From the NCBI RefSeq assembly GCF_017834145.1, contig NZ_JAFIDA010000001.1:1178001-1242000 (forward strand): 64,000 nucleotides of DNA, written 5' to 3'. Shown piece after piece: positions 9,754-18,440 of this stretch. Made by a program: the position numbers and the translations under genes. The stretch is from Leucobacter exalbidus (GTDB lineage: Bacteria; Actinomycetota; Actinomycetes; Actinomycetales; Microbacteriaceae). Position 1 is the first letter of the stretch; each line of letters opens with the position of its first letter. The notes under the pieces are model-generated. The model did not search any database, was not told where the DNA came from, and worked only from the letters and a program-made list of their open reading frames with translations.

Positions 9754-10946
9754 TGAGCTCGCAAACGACCGCGGGGTCCAAGCCCCGCAAACCTCGCGTC
9801 AGCTTTAACGTGCGCCAGTACGGCATCTTGGTGGCACTGGTCGTCATTATTTTGCTGTTCCAGGTACTCACTGCCGGGCGCCTGCTCATGCCTGGCAACG
9901 TCAACAACCTGATTCAGCAGAACGCCTACGTGCTGATTCTCGCCATCGGCATGGTGATGGTGATTATCGCCGGGCACATTGACCTGTCGGTCGGCTCGGT
10001 CGTCGCCATGGTCGGCGCCGTCGCCGCGATAGCGATGCAAAACTGGGGGCTACCTTGGTGGCTCGCCGTCATCCTCGCCCTCGTCATCGGTGCGCTGGTG
10101 GGCGCCTGGCAAGGCTTCTGGATCGCCTACGTGGGCATTCCCGCGTTCATCGTGACGCTCGCCGGCATGCTGTTGTTCCGTGGCCTCACCCTCGTGCTGC
10201 TCACCGGCGGCACCATCAGTGGTCTCCCCGAGCCCTTCGTGGCCATCGGTGCGGGCTGGCTGCCCGGCATCTTCGGCGGCATCGCGTACCACGACACTCT
10301 CACCCTGATGCTCGGGCTGATGGCGTGCGCGTTCTACTTCGTTGATCGCCTGCGCAATATGCGCAACAGCCGCAAGCTCAACCTGCCCGTCGAGGCCGCC
10401 GGTCTCTACTGGGGCAAGTTTGTCGTCGCGTCCGCCGCGGTCATGGCACTCGCCTGGCTGCTCGCCGGCTACAACGGCACCCCGATCATTCTGGTCATTC
10501 TCGGCGGCCTGATTCTGGCCTACTCGTTCGTACTGAACCGTTCGGTGTTTGGCCGCCACATCTACGCCATCGGCGGCAACCGCTTCGCTGCTGAGATGAG
10601 CGGCGTCAACACCCGCCGTGTCGACTTCATGCTGTTCGTCAACATGGGTGTGCTCTCTGCCGTTGCCGGCATCGTCAGCACGGCCCGTGCGGGCGGCGCG
10701 GTTGCCGCGGCCGGCCAGAACTACGAGCTCGACGCCATCGCGGCCGCCTTCATCGGCGGCGCTGCGGTGCAGGGCGGCGTGGGCACCATCATCGGGGCGG
10801 TCGTCGGTGGCCTCGTGATGGGCGTGCTCAACATGGGCCTGTCGATCCTTGCGGTCGACGCGGCCTGGCAGATGGCCATCAAGGGACTCGTGCTGCTGCT
10901 CGCGGTCGCCTTCGACATCTGGAACAAGAAGCGCTCGGGCAAGTAA
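9753..10946 (+). CDS. mmsB: Multiple-monosaccharide ABC transporter, permease (MmsB/GguB)
   Basis: This is the integral membrane subunit of the CUT2 sugar importer, 397 aa with about ten hydrophobic segments from residue 20 onward. The AIGMVMVIIAGHIDLSVGSV motif is the hallmark of the BPD_transp_2 permease family. The later YAIGGNRFAAEMSGVNTRR loop is the ATPase-coupling region. The start overlaps the ATPase stop by one base, giving translational coupling. The insert between the two halves (YFVDRLRNMRNSRKLNLPVE) is typical of the longer GguB/XylH form. Confidence 0.94.
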   Translation: MSSQTTAGSKPRKPRVSFNVRQYGILVALVVIILLFQVLTAGRLLMPGNVNNLIQQNAYVLILAIGMVMVIIAGHIDLSVGSVVAMVGAVAAIAMQNWGLPWWLAVILALVIGALVGAWQGFWIAYVGIPAFIVTLAGMLLFRGLTLVLLTGGTISGLPEPFVAIGAGWLPGIFGGIAYHDTLTLMLGLMACAFYFVDRLRNMRNSRKLNLPVEAAGLYWGKFVVASAAVMALAWLLAGYNGTPIILVILGGLILAYSFVLNRSVFGRHIYAIGGNRFAAEMSGVNTRRVDFMLFVNMGVLSAVAGIVSTARAGGAVAAAGQNYELDAIAAAFIGGAAVQGGVGTIIGAVVGGLVMGVLNMGLSILAVDAAWQMAIKGLVLLLAVAFDIWNKKRSGK

Positions 10947-10976
10947 ACGCTCTTGTAGTTTCTGTCGCTGCTGCTG

Positions 10977-11009
10977 AGTGGGCGGGCACCTGTTGGGTGC
11001 TCGCCCACT
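10977..11009 (+). terminator. Terminator after mmsB
   Basis: AGTGGGCGGGCACC (10977-10990) pairs with GGGTGCTCGCCCACT (10995-11009) around a TGTT loop, with one wobble pair. It marks the end of the sugar transporter operon and the left edge of the accessory island. Confidence 0.75.
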
Positions 11010-11136
11010 TTGCTGTGGGCGGTGATTGCAGCGCCGGATCGGGCCTGCGTTCGTCGTTCCGTGCTCTGTCGCAGGTCAGCACTAGGCTGAATCTGCAGAG
11101 AGTCGAGCAATGCCGTCGACGTACAAGGGAGAACGC

Positions 11137-12606
11137 GTGACGATTAAAGAGGTCGCCTCAACATCAGTGGGAAAGCTGTTTCTTCTTCCCCTTCGTATTC
11201 CGAGCTACCAGCGGCCTTATTCATGGGAACCCGGTACCGCGCTGCAATTGTTTGAAGATCTCTGCGACGCATTTGAGGCCTCACTCCTTACCGACAGCAC
11301 CAGCGCTGACACTCAGACACCCCCGTATGTGCTCGGCACGGTTATCTTGCATGATCGCGTTGAGGACCCCACAGCATCGACGGCCGAGCAGGGTCGGGTC
11401 TACGACATCGTCGATGGGCAGCAGCGCATCCTGACACTGCGCATGTTGCTCAAGATCCTCGAGACGCCTACGCCCTCTGGCGAAACTGTCGAGACTTCCA
11501 CGCCCCCTCAAGGTTTCCAGTCGTCCAGTTTCACGGGCTCAGCCCTCGCCACAGCGGAACCCGCCATTCGCATCGCCCGTGCCGCCCTATCTCGAGCTGT
11601 TCGTCAAAGGTTTGGCTCAAATCACGACGATGCCAACCGCGACCGGTTCACATGGTTCGTACGTGAGCGGTGCCAGCTCGTCAGAGTAGTGACGGATAGC
11701 GAGGACGAGGCGTTTCGAATCTTTGATTCTCAAAACTATCGAGGAAAGCCTTTGGCCCCTCACGATCTCCTCAAAGCGCATCATCTGCGGGCGATGGAAG
11801 GGGAAAGCGAAGCAACGATTCATGCGGTGATCGAGCGTTGGGAATCAGCAGGAGACGACGCGTTGAATCGCCTGTTTTCGCTTTATCTCTATCGCATCGC
11901 CCGCTGGTCCCATGGTGAGCGAGCGACTTCGTTCACGGACCGGGACATCCACATGTTTAAGGGCCTCACGCAAGAGGATGCCCAGACCCCCAGCCTGAGA
12001 TACCACCTGGCCGCGCAGTCGGCGCTCCCATTGCTGAATAGTTGGTCGGGTTCCCACGCCACGCCTCAGCGCACCCAGGCATCCGATACGCACGATCGAG
12101 AACGGGAACACAGCCGTTTCCAGCTCACTGCTCCGATCCTTGCCGGTCGTGCATTCTTCGAAATGACGGCATTCATGTTGTCGGAGTTGCAACGGCTCTC
12201 AGCACGGGAGTTCCCTGTGGCCGTAGACAAGGCTTCCCCAAAAGACAACACGTTTGAATCTTGGCAACGCCGGCATCGCTACCAGAAGTCCGTAGACCTG
12301 TATCTCGCGGCCGAGCTGTTTTACGTCAACCGGTTTGGCGAGCAGCAACTTCCAGCCGCCCAAGATGCACTCTTCGTGTGGGCGTTCCAGCTTCGCACTC
12401 GCCAACTGCGCATCCAACACAAGTCGATCGACCTCCTCGCATCCGGTGCCGCGGCTCAGGGAAGCCAGCCTCAGCCCACGCCATTCAAGATGTTGAGAGA
12501 GACCCATGACGGTCGAATTGTGAATCGACTCGAACCCGAAGTCAGGCAGTACCGCGATGGCTTCGAGGCAGAGCTGTTCGCAGAACTACTCAGGAGAAGC
12601 GCATGA
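11137..12606 (+). CDS. DUF262 protein (GmrSD-like N-terminal domain)
   Basis: The N-terminal DUF262 domain is recognisable: IPSYQRPYSW at residues 21-30 and the nucleotide-binding DGQQR at 93-97, a ParB/Srx-like fold found in the GmrSD type IV restriction enzyme and SspE. The rest (to 489 aa) is helical, and I find no HNH/DUF1524 motif, so this subunit probably lacks its own nuclease. GTG at 11137 is preferred because AGGGAGA lies six bases upstream; an ATG at 11110 is in frame without such a site. It overlaps the following DUF262-DUF1524 gene by 4 nt, which argues for a two-protein complex. A role in restriction of modified DNA is an inference from the family. Confidence 0.85.
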   Translation: MTIKEVASTSVGKLFLLPLRIPSYQRPYSWEPGTALQLFEDLCDAFEASLLTDSTSADTQTPPYVLGTVILHDRVEDPTASTAEQGRVYDIVDGQQRILTLRMLLKILETPTPSGETVETSTPPQGFQSSSFTGSALATAEPAIRIARAALSRAVRQRFGSNHDDANRDRFTWFVRERCQLVRVVTDSEDEAFRIFDSQNYRGKPLAPHDLLKAHHLRAMEGESEATIHAVIERWESAGDDALNRLFSLYLYRIARWSHGERATSFTDRDIHMFKGLTQEDAQTPSLRYHLAAQSALPLLNSWSGSHATPQRTQASDTHDREREHSRFQLTAPILAGRAFFEMTAFMLSELQRLSAREFPVAVDKASPKDNTFESWQRRHRYQKSVDLYLAAELFYVNRFGEQQLPAAQDALFVWAFQLRTRQLRIQHKSIDLLASGAAAQGSQPQPTPFKMLRETHDGRIVNRLEPEVRQYRDGFEAELFAELLRRSA

Positions 12607-14681
12607 CCCTCACCACAGATCTTCGATCCGAAGCGCTCTCGGTCGCTGGCGTATTCAGCCCAGATTCCCGGTACTCAGTCCCCGCATATCAGCGAAACTA
12701 TGCGTGGGAAACACCACAGATCGAGCAGCTCATCCTTGATATCAAGGCTGCGATGCATGAACAAACCGGTGACCAAGCGCCCAAGAGTTACTTCCTGGGC
12801 AACCTCGTCGTTCAAGCCCGTCCGTTGTCCCCCGGCAGCAAGATCACCGAGTACTCGGTAATTGATGGGCAGCAAAGGCTCACTACGCTTACGCTCCTGT
12901 TGTCGTACCTTTCACGGGCGCGTAAAAACAGTCTTCAGTTACCGTCGAACCCCATCGAAAATCTGACGTATGACTCCAGGCCGCGCTCTGCCGAGACGCT
13001 TCGCCTCATTTCACATGTGACCTCAGCGGGCGAACTCCCTGAGGAAGATCGGCTCGATGCGGGGATCGTCAATGCATTTGGCATCATTTCCCAGACGCTG
13101 AAGCAGCTGGACAAAGATCTCAATTTGGATGCCTTTACCCGTTTCGTTCTAGATCAGGTCACGGTGGTTCGCGTTGAGTTGCCTTTCGGCACAGATCTCA
13201 ACCGATACTTCGAGATCATGAATACACGCGGTCAACAGCTCCAACAGGTCGACATTGTCAAAGCCCGCCTCATGAGTGTGCTCCACAACGGAAACCACGA
13301 CCCCGCTGCATCAGCCGTTGAGGTTGCTGCCTTTGCATGGATCTGGGATGCGTGCGCCGAGATGCACTCGTATGTTCAACAGTCGCTCACGATGGGTAAC
13401 ACGTCGCTGCGTTCAAAGATGTTCACGGCTGGCACCTGGGCCTGGCTGAAACCCCAAAGCTTCGCCGAGCTCGTGGAGTCTTGGACGGCGGCCCCGCCAA
13501 GTAGTGCAGACCCGTGCGACTCCAGCAGCAGTCAATCGGGCTTTCCCCGAGCAACCACGATGTCACTCGACGAGGCAATCAAGTACTACGAGGCGGTGCC
13601 CGCCGACATCGCCGAAGAAGAATCCGACGCAGAACAGTTTCGTTCGACCATCGAGTACCCGTCATTCCTCATGCATGTACTCAAGGTATTCAAGGGCCAC
13701 GCCGCGGAGGCCGACGGCGGGCTTGACGACAGCCATCTCATCCGTTCGTTTGACGAAGAATTCAGCAAGCATGACGCCGAACACGTGCGCGAGTTCATCT
13801 TCCTCCTCCTACGAGCCCGTAATTTGTTCGACGCGTTTATCCTGAAGCGTGAATATCTCGCACGCTCTTCCGATGAAGGTATGTGGTCCCTGCGCCGGGT
13901 GGTGAAGCGTTCAAGCCGTGAGTCACGGCGTGGGCTTGAACGGCAGTCAATCGGATATGTTGGCACCTTTGCACCAGGCGAACATCCTGAAGACTCGGAT
14001 TCAGACGTTGAGTACACAGCCTCTGAGATTCAGACCCACGTTGTAAGACCCGGGCAGTTCGTCCCTGGCGGTCTGTTGCAGCTTCAGTCCATGCTGCGCG
14101 TCACGTACACTTCCCCTCGAACCATGCATTGGATCACGCTGGTTCTGGACTTTGTTTTGCAGCAGCCAGACCCCACGAACGTAGCTGAGCGAGATCTCCT
14201 TGAGATCCTCCTCACACACACTCGATCGCGCGTTCACGATGCTTACTTCGCAGACGTGCCTCCGGTGGGGTTTAGTATTCCGCGCATCGTCTTTACATAC
14301 CTAGATTTTCTCCTGCTGCGTGGTAATCATGTGCCGGGGTTTAGCAGCAGCTTCACCTTTGGATTTCGAACCTCAATTGAACATTTCTTCCCACAGCATC
14401 CCTCGGAGCAACCTGGTGAAGGCGAAGCCGTCTCAAACGAGCTACTCCATTCACTTGGCAACCTCGCGCTCGTCAGCGTGAGCAACAACTCTCGTTTCAG
14501 TAATTTGCTCCCCGGAGCTAAAGCGGAGGGGTTCAAAACAACCATCGAGACACAAAGCCCCAAACTCGCGCTCATGGCGTCCATGACTCGAGCTGCGGGG
14601 GCCTGGAATGATGCGCTCGTCAAACAGCACCACGAAGACATGGAACGCGTGCTACGAGAGGATCTCAGCAACTGGTCCTAA
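12603..14681 (+). CDS. DUF262-DUF1524 protein, GmrSD-like restriction subunit
   Basis: The 692-aa protein has an N-terminal DUF262 domain (VPAYQRNYAWE at about 26-36, DGQQRLTTL from 88) and a C-terminal DUF1524/HNH-like end. At residues about 591-630 EHFFPQHP is followed by the LGNLALVS and SNNSRFSN segments, the His/Asn pattern of the DUF1524 nuclease. The middle is helical. Family members cut modified phage DNA in an NTP-dependent manner (GmrSD) or nick DNA (SspE). It is translated with the previous DUF262 gene (ATGA overlap, AGGAGA before the start). Two DUF262 proteins side by side, one with and one without nuclease, suggests division of labour between sensing and cutting. Confidence 0.86.
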   Translation: MTLTTDLRSEALSVAGVFSPDSRYSVPAYQRNYAWETPQIEQLILDIKAAMHEQTGDQAPKSYFLGNLVVQARPLSPGSKITEYSVIDGQQRLTTLTLLLSYLSRARKNSLQLPSNPIENLTYDSRPRSAETLRLISHVTSAGELPEEDRLDAGIVNAFGIISQTLKQLDKDLNLDAFTRFVLDQVTVVRVELPFGTDLNRYFEIMNTRGQQLQQVDIVKARLMSVLHNGNHDPAASAVEVAAFAWIWDACAEMHSYVQQSLTMGNTSLRSKMFTAGTWAWLKPQSFAELVESWTAAPPSSADPCDSSSSQSGFPRATTMSLDEAIKYYEAVPADIAEEESDAEQFRSTIEYPSFLMHVLKVFKGHAAEADGGLDDSHLIRSFDEEFSKHDAEHVREFIFLLLRARNLFDAFILKREYLARSSDEGMWSLRRVVKRSSRESRRGLERQSIGYVGTFAPGEHPEDSDSDVEYTASEIQTHVVRPGQFVPGGLLQLQSMLRVTYTSPRTMHWITLVLDFVLQQPDPTNVAERDLLEILLTHTRSRVHDAYFADVPPVGFSIPRIVFTYLDFLLLRGNHVPGFSSSFTFGFRTSIEHFFPQHPSEQPGEGEAVSNELLHSLGNLALVSVSNNSRFSNLLPGAKAEGFKTTIETQSPKLALMASMTRAAGAWNDALVKQHHEDMERVLREDLSNWS

Positions 14682-14714
14682 TATTTCAACAGTCCTACCA
14701 CTCTCAAGGTCGCG

Positions 14715-14798
14715 ATGTCTGAGGCTGACGCTATGTTTCAACCATCAACCTACGACGCGGTCACTAAGCGTTGGAGCGAGCTTACGAGCAGGGAGTAA
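14715..14798 (+). CDS. Possible 27-aa leader peptide
   Basis: A short frame starts at ATG 14715, encodes a polar 27-residue peptide and stops three bases before the ATG of the methyltransferase gene, in the same frame. The next gene's ribosome binding site (GGAG) overlaps its end. It may be a coupled leader, or the trimmed 5' end of the next gene. It has no recognisable homology. Confidence 0.3.
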   Translation: MSEADAMFQPSTYDAVTKRWSELTSRE

Positions 14799-14801
14799 CG
14801 G

Positions 14802-15764
14802 ATGAATCAGACTCAGATCAACCAGTTCGACGAGGCCAAGTCACCTTCGCCTTCAACTAGCCGAATCACGCGTGCAGATCTCGACTGGTGGTTGAACATT
14901 GCACCAACGCTCGATTGGGCGTTTGCGGTGACGTATGCCGATAGCGCTCCGCACCATTATGTAGTCAAAGATAGAACGCCAGAGCTCACCCCGGAGGACT
15001 TCGTACGTGCTGGCCGAGTAATCCGAACGTTTGGTGAGCTCGGTAAATTCTTCAAGCGAACCAATCTCTATCTCATTTCGCCTGACGGACGATATCGATG
15101 GTGGGGCATGGATCACGACGTTGCTGACACCGGGATCATCAACCGCGCAGACGCGTCACACATCTACGGACCGCAGAATGCCCCGCGAACAGTGAACGAG
15201 AACGGGTGCGGTGTCGATTCCTCATACGATGAATTCGCGAGCTATTGGGATACTACCCATGCAGCAACAGATGAGGAACGTCGCGATTACTCACTGTTAA
15301 TACGAGAACTCATTGGAAACAGACCTCAACGAGTCCTAGATATTGGGTGCGGCACTGGGCTGGCGCTAGATCTTGGCATCACCACACCTGAGCGCTACGT
15401 TGGCGTGGATCCGAGTCGAGCGATGCTGAATGAACTGGTCTTGAAGTATCCTCACACCGCCGGCATCCACCCGGTGAAGTTCGAGACGGTTCTGCAGGAG
15501 CGTTTCCTTTGCGGCACAAAATACAATGCTGTGCTCGCGCTTGGCGGATCAGCCTCGTATCTGACTCCCGAAGAGATATACGGGATTCCAGATCATGCCT
15601 CAGGCCCCATTGTGCTCGCCCATTACGCTACTGATCTGGAGCCAATCGCAAATGATCTCGACGCATCCACGCGTGCTGCTTCGTTCTCCGCCACTCAGCA
15701 ACTTGTCGAAGCTCGAGGCGGCCGAAGCATCAACATTGGACGTTTCATTGTGAGCATTTTCTAG
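14802..15764 (+). CDS. SAM-dependent methyltransferase with novel N-terminal domain
   Basis: The C-terminal half is a class I methyltransferase: motif I VLDIGCGTG at residues 178-186, acidic strand-2 end GVDPS (Asp203), and a Rossmann-like continuation. The usual post-II catalytic NPPY/DPPF motif of DNA amino-methyltransferases is not visible; the equivalent reads ALGGSASYL, so the substrate cannot be named. Residues about 22-105 form a separate Trp-rich domain (DLDWWLNIAPTLDWAF, YRWWGMD) that I do not recognise. It follows the DUF262 pair by 120 bp on the same strand. A modification partner for the restriction-like pair is possible, but small-molecule methylation is equally open. Confidence 0.75.
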   Translation: MNQTQINQFDEAKSPSPSTSRITRADLDWWLNIAPTLDWAFAVTYADSAPHHYVVKDRTPELTPEDFVRAGRVIRTFGELGKFFKRTNLYLISPDGRYRWWGMDHDVADTGIINRADASHIYGPQNAPRTVNENGCGVDSSYDEFASYWDTTHAATDEERRDYSLLIRELIGNRPQRVLDIGCGTGLALDLGITTPERYVGVDPSRAMLNELVLKYPHTAGIHPVKFETVLQERFLCGTKYNAVLALGGSASYLTPEEIYGIPDHASGPIVLAHYATDLEPIANDLDASTRAASFSATQQLVEARGGRSINIGRFIVSIF

Positions 15765-15838
15765 CTGACTCTTTGATTCCTCAAAACAGCCAAAGGCATA
15801 GCCTGTAGCCCAATACACCCGATCGAACGGAAGACATC

Positions 15839-16270
15839 ATGACCAACAAATCAGAACCGATCGATCCCCTTGCGCGAGGCGCCGTTTCCTTCGAAGCTGC
15901 TTTGCACCAACGGGGCATTTCTCTGGCGAATCAATCCTTCTTAAAAAACCTCAGCGCAACGATCAACATTGCTGGATGCGTTCCAATGGAGTCCTACATC
16001 AAGGTAGAGCGAGTCGAAGGCGGCCCGGCACTGCAGGTGCACGCCGGCTATACGAACGGCTTCCGTTCCGCAGAGGAGATCCGTCACATATTTGGTGAGG
16101 TCGACCTTTGGCCGAGTCAAAGATTCGACGGCGCGTGGGGTGTGACGCACCCTGACAGCGGAATCGGGCGAGCAGACAATCGGGAGAAGAGTGCCGAGAT
16201 CATTCGTAAGGTTTGCCCCACGTGCTTCATTCTTATGGCGGCGTCGGGTGTCTGTAGTTCCTGCGAATAG
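15839..16270 (+). CDS. Small protein with C-terminal zinc ribbon
   Basis: This 143-residue protein of unknown function ends in a CxxC-x9-CxxC ribbon (Cys126, 129, 139, 142), a likely zinc knuckle. The preceding domain is compact alpha/beta (FGEVDLWPSQRFDGAWGV). It lies 74 bp after the methyltransferase on the same strand and is preceded by GGAAG. The zinc ribbon suggests nucleic-acid or protein binding. Its position makes it a candidate accessory subunit of the DUF262/methyltransferase cluster. Confidence 0.65.
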   Translation: MTNKSEPIDPLARGAVSFEAALHQRGISLANQSFLKNLSATINIAGCVPMESYIKVERVEGGPALQVHAGYTNGFRSAEEIRHIFGEVDLWPSQRFDGAWGVTHPDSGIGRADNREKSAEIIRKVCPTCFILMAASGVCSSCE

Positions 16271-16378
16271 CGGCCCTGCTCTGCTGGAGCTGCCGTTGGC
16301 ATGGGTAATTCAGCCAGCAAAGAGAACTGCGGTCGTTTCGCTGGTTAGACTTTTCAACCAATGGCGATGAGAAGATCC

Positions 16379-16402
16379 TTAGTGGTTTCCCGGAACCGCT
16401 AA
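16379..16402 (+). repeat. Hairpin before the serine-hydrolase gene
   Basis: TTAGTGGTT (16379-16387) pairs with AACCGCTAA (16394-16402) including one wobble. It sits 11 bases before the ATG at 16414 and just upstream of the AAAGG site. It could affect translation or end transcripts from the zinc-ribbon gene. Confidence 0.35.
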
Positions 16403-16413
16403 AGAAAGGCATC

Positions 16414-17670
16414 ATGACACAGCTTGGAGTTCCAGATTTTGAGCTTGGTGAGGCACCCGGCGGAGTCATTTCGCGCTATTCCGATGGCGTCCCCACGGTT
16501 TCTTTTGCCCTGGTCGACAAGACCGGCGCAGTGCTTCGGGAGCATGAGGCCGAGCGCACGTTCTACGTTGCCCCCGCTACAGGCGTCGGCAGGCTCGTCG
16601 CGACAGCATCCGCAGACGAAGACCGCCAAGCAGAGGTCCCCCAGCAGACCTCAGCTCTCGGGCTGGCACGACTTGCGTTTAAGCTCGGGCGAAGCGAGGC
16701 CATATCCACCGGGAGCCAGGACGGCAATTACAGCGACAGCGACACTGGAGTCGCACACGACGTCACCTTCATCGAGCTAGATGGGCAGACCCTTTGCCTG
16801 GCAGCATGCACCCGCGGATACACCGCGCCACAGGGCGCCACAGTCTTTCGTGCAATTTCACACGCACTCCTCCAGGAGACCAACGACGCCCCCGCCAGAA
16901 ACCCATCGTTGTCGTACACGCTCTTAGACTCCGCGGGCAATACCACTGACGGGTACGGCGAAGAGCACGAGTACTACGCCGCCAGCACAGTCAAGCTCGC
17001 TGTCGCCGCGGCGGTGCTGCTGCGGGTCGACGCGGGTACGCTCTCGCTCGAGCACACCCTTCCGAGCACCCGCACGTATGCGAGCCGCCTCGCCGGCAGC
17101 CCTGCATTCACGATCGGCGCCGGCGAAGCCGACCCGGGGATGCCCACAGAAGGCGCACCTGTATCTCTCAGTTGGTGTCTCGAGCGCATGATCACGCACT
17201 CCTCAAACGAGACCACAAACCTACTCACGGAGTTCATCGGACTCGGCGCGGTAGACGAAGCGTGCAAACAGTTGGGTATCACCGAGGTTTCGATGACCAG
17301 ACTCATCTGCGACTATGCCGCGAGTCAAGCTGATTACACGCACACGGCAACAACTCGAGGGCTCGCTCGCTTGGTCTGGGAGCTGACCTGCGGTGAACAC
17401 TTCAGCATGGCGTCGCGCGAGCAAATGCTCAAGTTACTCAGAGCTCAGTACTTTCCGATCATCAGTGCCGGACTCCCCGAAGGCACGGCATGGGGTTCCA
17501 AGAGCGGATGGGATGACGGCATCAGGCATGATGTCGCCGTGATCGGAGAACCTGGCGGCTCGGACTTCCGTGTGCTTGCGGTCTGTACCGAAGGGTTCAC
17601 CCCGCGAGGCGCGATCGAACTCATTACCGTACTCACGAGAGCGATTGACCCCACCCGCACGAGGCCTTAG
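16414..17670 (+). CDS. Cytosolic beta-lactamase-fold serine hydrolase with a collapsed duplicate domain
   Basis: Residues 165-411 form a class-A-type beta-lactamase2 domain. It has SxxK at Ser191-Lys194 (STVK), SSN at about 263-265, KSG at 363-365, and the MTRLICDYAAS segment in place of the canonical omega-loop Glu. No signal peptide is present, so it should be cytoplasmic, unlike true beta-lactamases. Residues 28-155 repeat the outer parts of this fold in miniature: SFALVDKTGAVLRE matches SYTLLDSAGNTTDG, GLARLAFKL matches GLARLVWEL, and GVAHDVTFI plus AACTRGYTAPQGA match GIRHDVAVI plus AVCTEGFTPRGA. The helical insert and the catalytic Ser/Lys are missing from this copy. A dead regulatory or dimerisation half fused to an active hydrolase is likely; the substrate is unknown. 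Confidence 0.8.
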   Translation: MTQLGVPDFELGEAPGGVISRYSDGVPTVSFALVDKTGAVLREHEAERTFYVAPATGVGRLVATASADEDRQAEVPQQTSALGLARLAFKLGRSEAISTGSQDGNYSDSDTGVAHDVTFIELDGQTLCLAACTRGYTAPQGATVFRAISHALLQETNDAPARNPSLSYTLLDSAGNTTDGYGEEHEYYAASTVKLAVAAAVLLRVDAGTLSLEHTLPSTRTYASRLAGSPAFTIGAGEADPGMPTEGAPVSLSWCLERMITHSSNETTNLLTEFIGLGAVDEACKQLGITEVSMTRLICDYAASQADYTHTATTRGLARLVWELTCGEHFSMASREQMLKLLRAQYFPIISAGLPEGTAWGSKSGWDDGIRHDVAVIGEPGGSDFRVLAVCTEGFTPRGAIELITVLTRAIDPTRTRP

Positions 17671-17725
17671 CGGTCGGTGCCGAGATGACCTGCTGACCAC
17701 CTCAGCAGATCACACCTCAAGCTGA

Positions 17726-17764
17726 TGCTTGGAAACTAACAACCAGAATGTAAATTTCCAAGCA
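17726..17764. repeat. Inverted repeat, perfect 10-bp arms
   Basis: TGCTTGGAAA (17726-17735) pairs with TTTCCAAGCA (17755-17764) across a 19-bp spacer, about 60 bp after the serine-hydrolase stop. It may be a terminator without a T-run, or an operator. Confidence 0.45.
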
Positions 17765-18114
17765 CAACTTCCCTACCCCAGCGCCCAGGATAAGAAGTCA
17801 TCGATCGCAATTACGGGATTGTATCGTTGCTGAGCCTTTTGCTTTACAAAGCTGAGGACGTAATTAACTTACAGCCGTTCGTGTTATTACGAATGGCATC
17901 GCAGCCAAAATAAACTCGTCTGCTTCGTATGCCACTGGTCCGACAAATTCGTATATGGGCGGCACGACAATAGCGCTGTCTAAATGCAAAACGGTAGATT
18001 CACCACGGTTAGCCTGTAGTTCCTTGCCCCGGACTGCTCAGCCGGGCGGTAAATGCTCGAACCAGAGCTTCCAGATCAACAGCATCGCTGACCGGAAAGG
18101 CAGGGAGAGGGCTA

Positions 18115-18282
18115 ATGGGATATTTCGGTGATGCACTAGCAAGAGAGCACATTGTCGAACTTTCGGCACTCATGAGGTCTCTGCACGAGAGCCACGTCGT
18201 AATGGAGCGAACACCGATTGATGATGTGCTCGCCGCACAGATAGAGAAGAGCACGAAGCTGGGCGACTATTGCGGAGCTTGA
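18115..18282 (+). CDS. Possible 55-aa helical protein
   Basis: ATG at 18115 follows GGGAGAGG at five bases and encodes a 55-residue, probably helical peptide (starting MGYFGDALAREHIVELSAL). Nothing identifies a function. The good ribosome binding site supports expression; the isolated position amid remnants argues for caution. Confidence 0.4.
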   Translation: MGYFGDALAREHIVELSALMRSLHESHVVMERTPIDDVLAAQIEKSTKLGDYCGA

Positions 18283-18440
18283 GGCAAAACAAAGCCGGTC
18301 AAATGGCGCGGTAATGAGAGCCACCCACCACAGACATGTCGCTAAGCGACCAAAAGCACCGCGTCGCAAGCAGCTTTAATTATTCCGCCGAGTCAAGCTT
18401 CAGCGCCAAACAAAGCGAAGTTTCTATCGAGCGAGTCCAG

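Noticed and set aside
16414-17670. Antibiotic-resistance beta-lactamase
   Set aside because: No signal peptide, no canonical omega-loop Glu motif and an extra dead domain; a resistance role is not supported.
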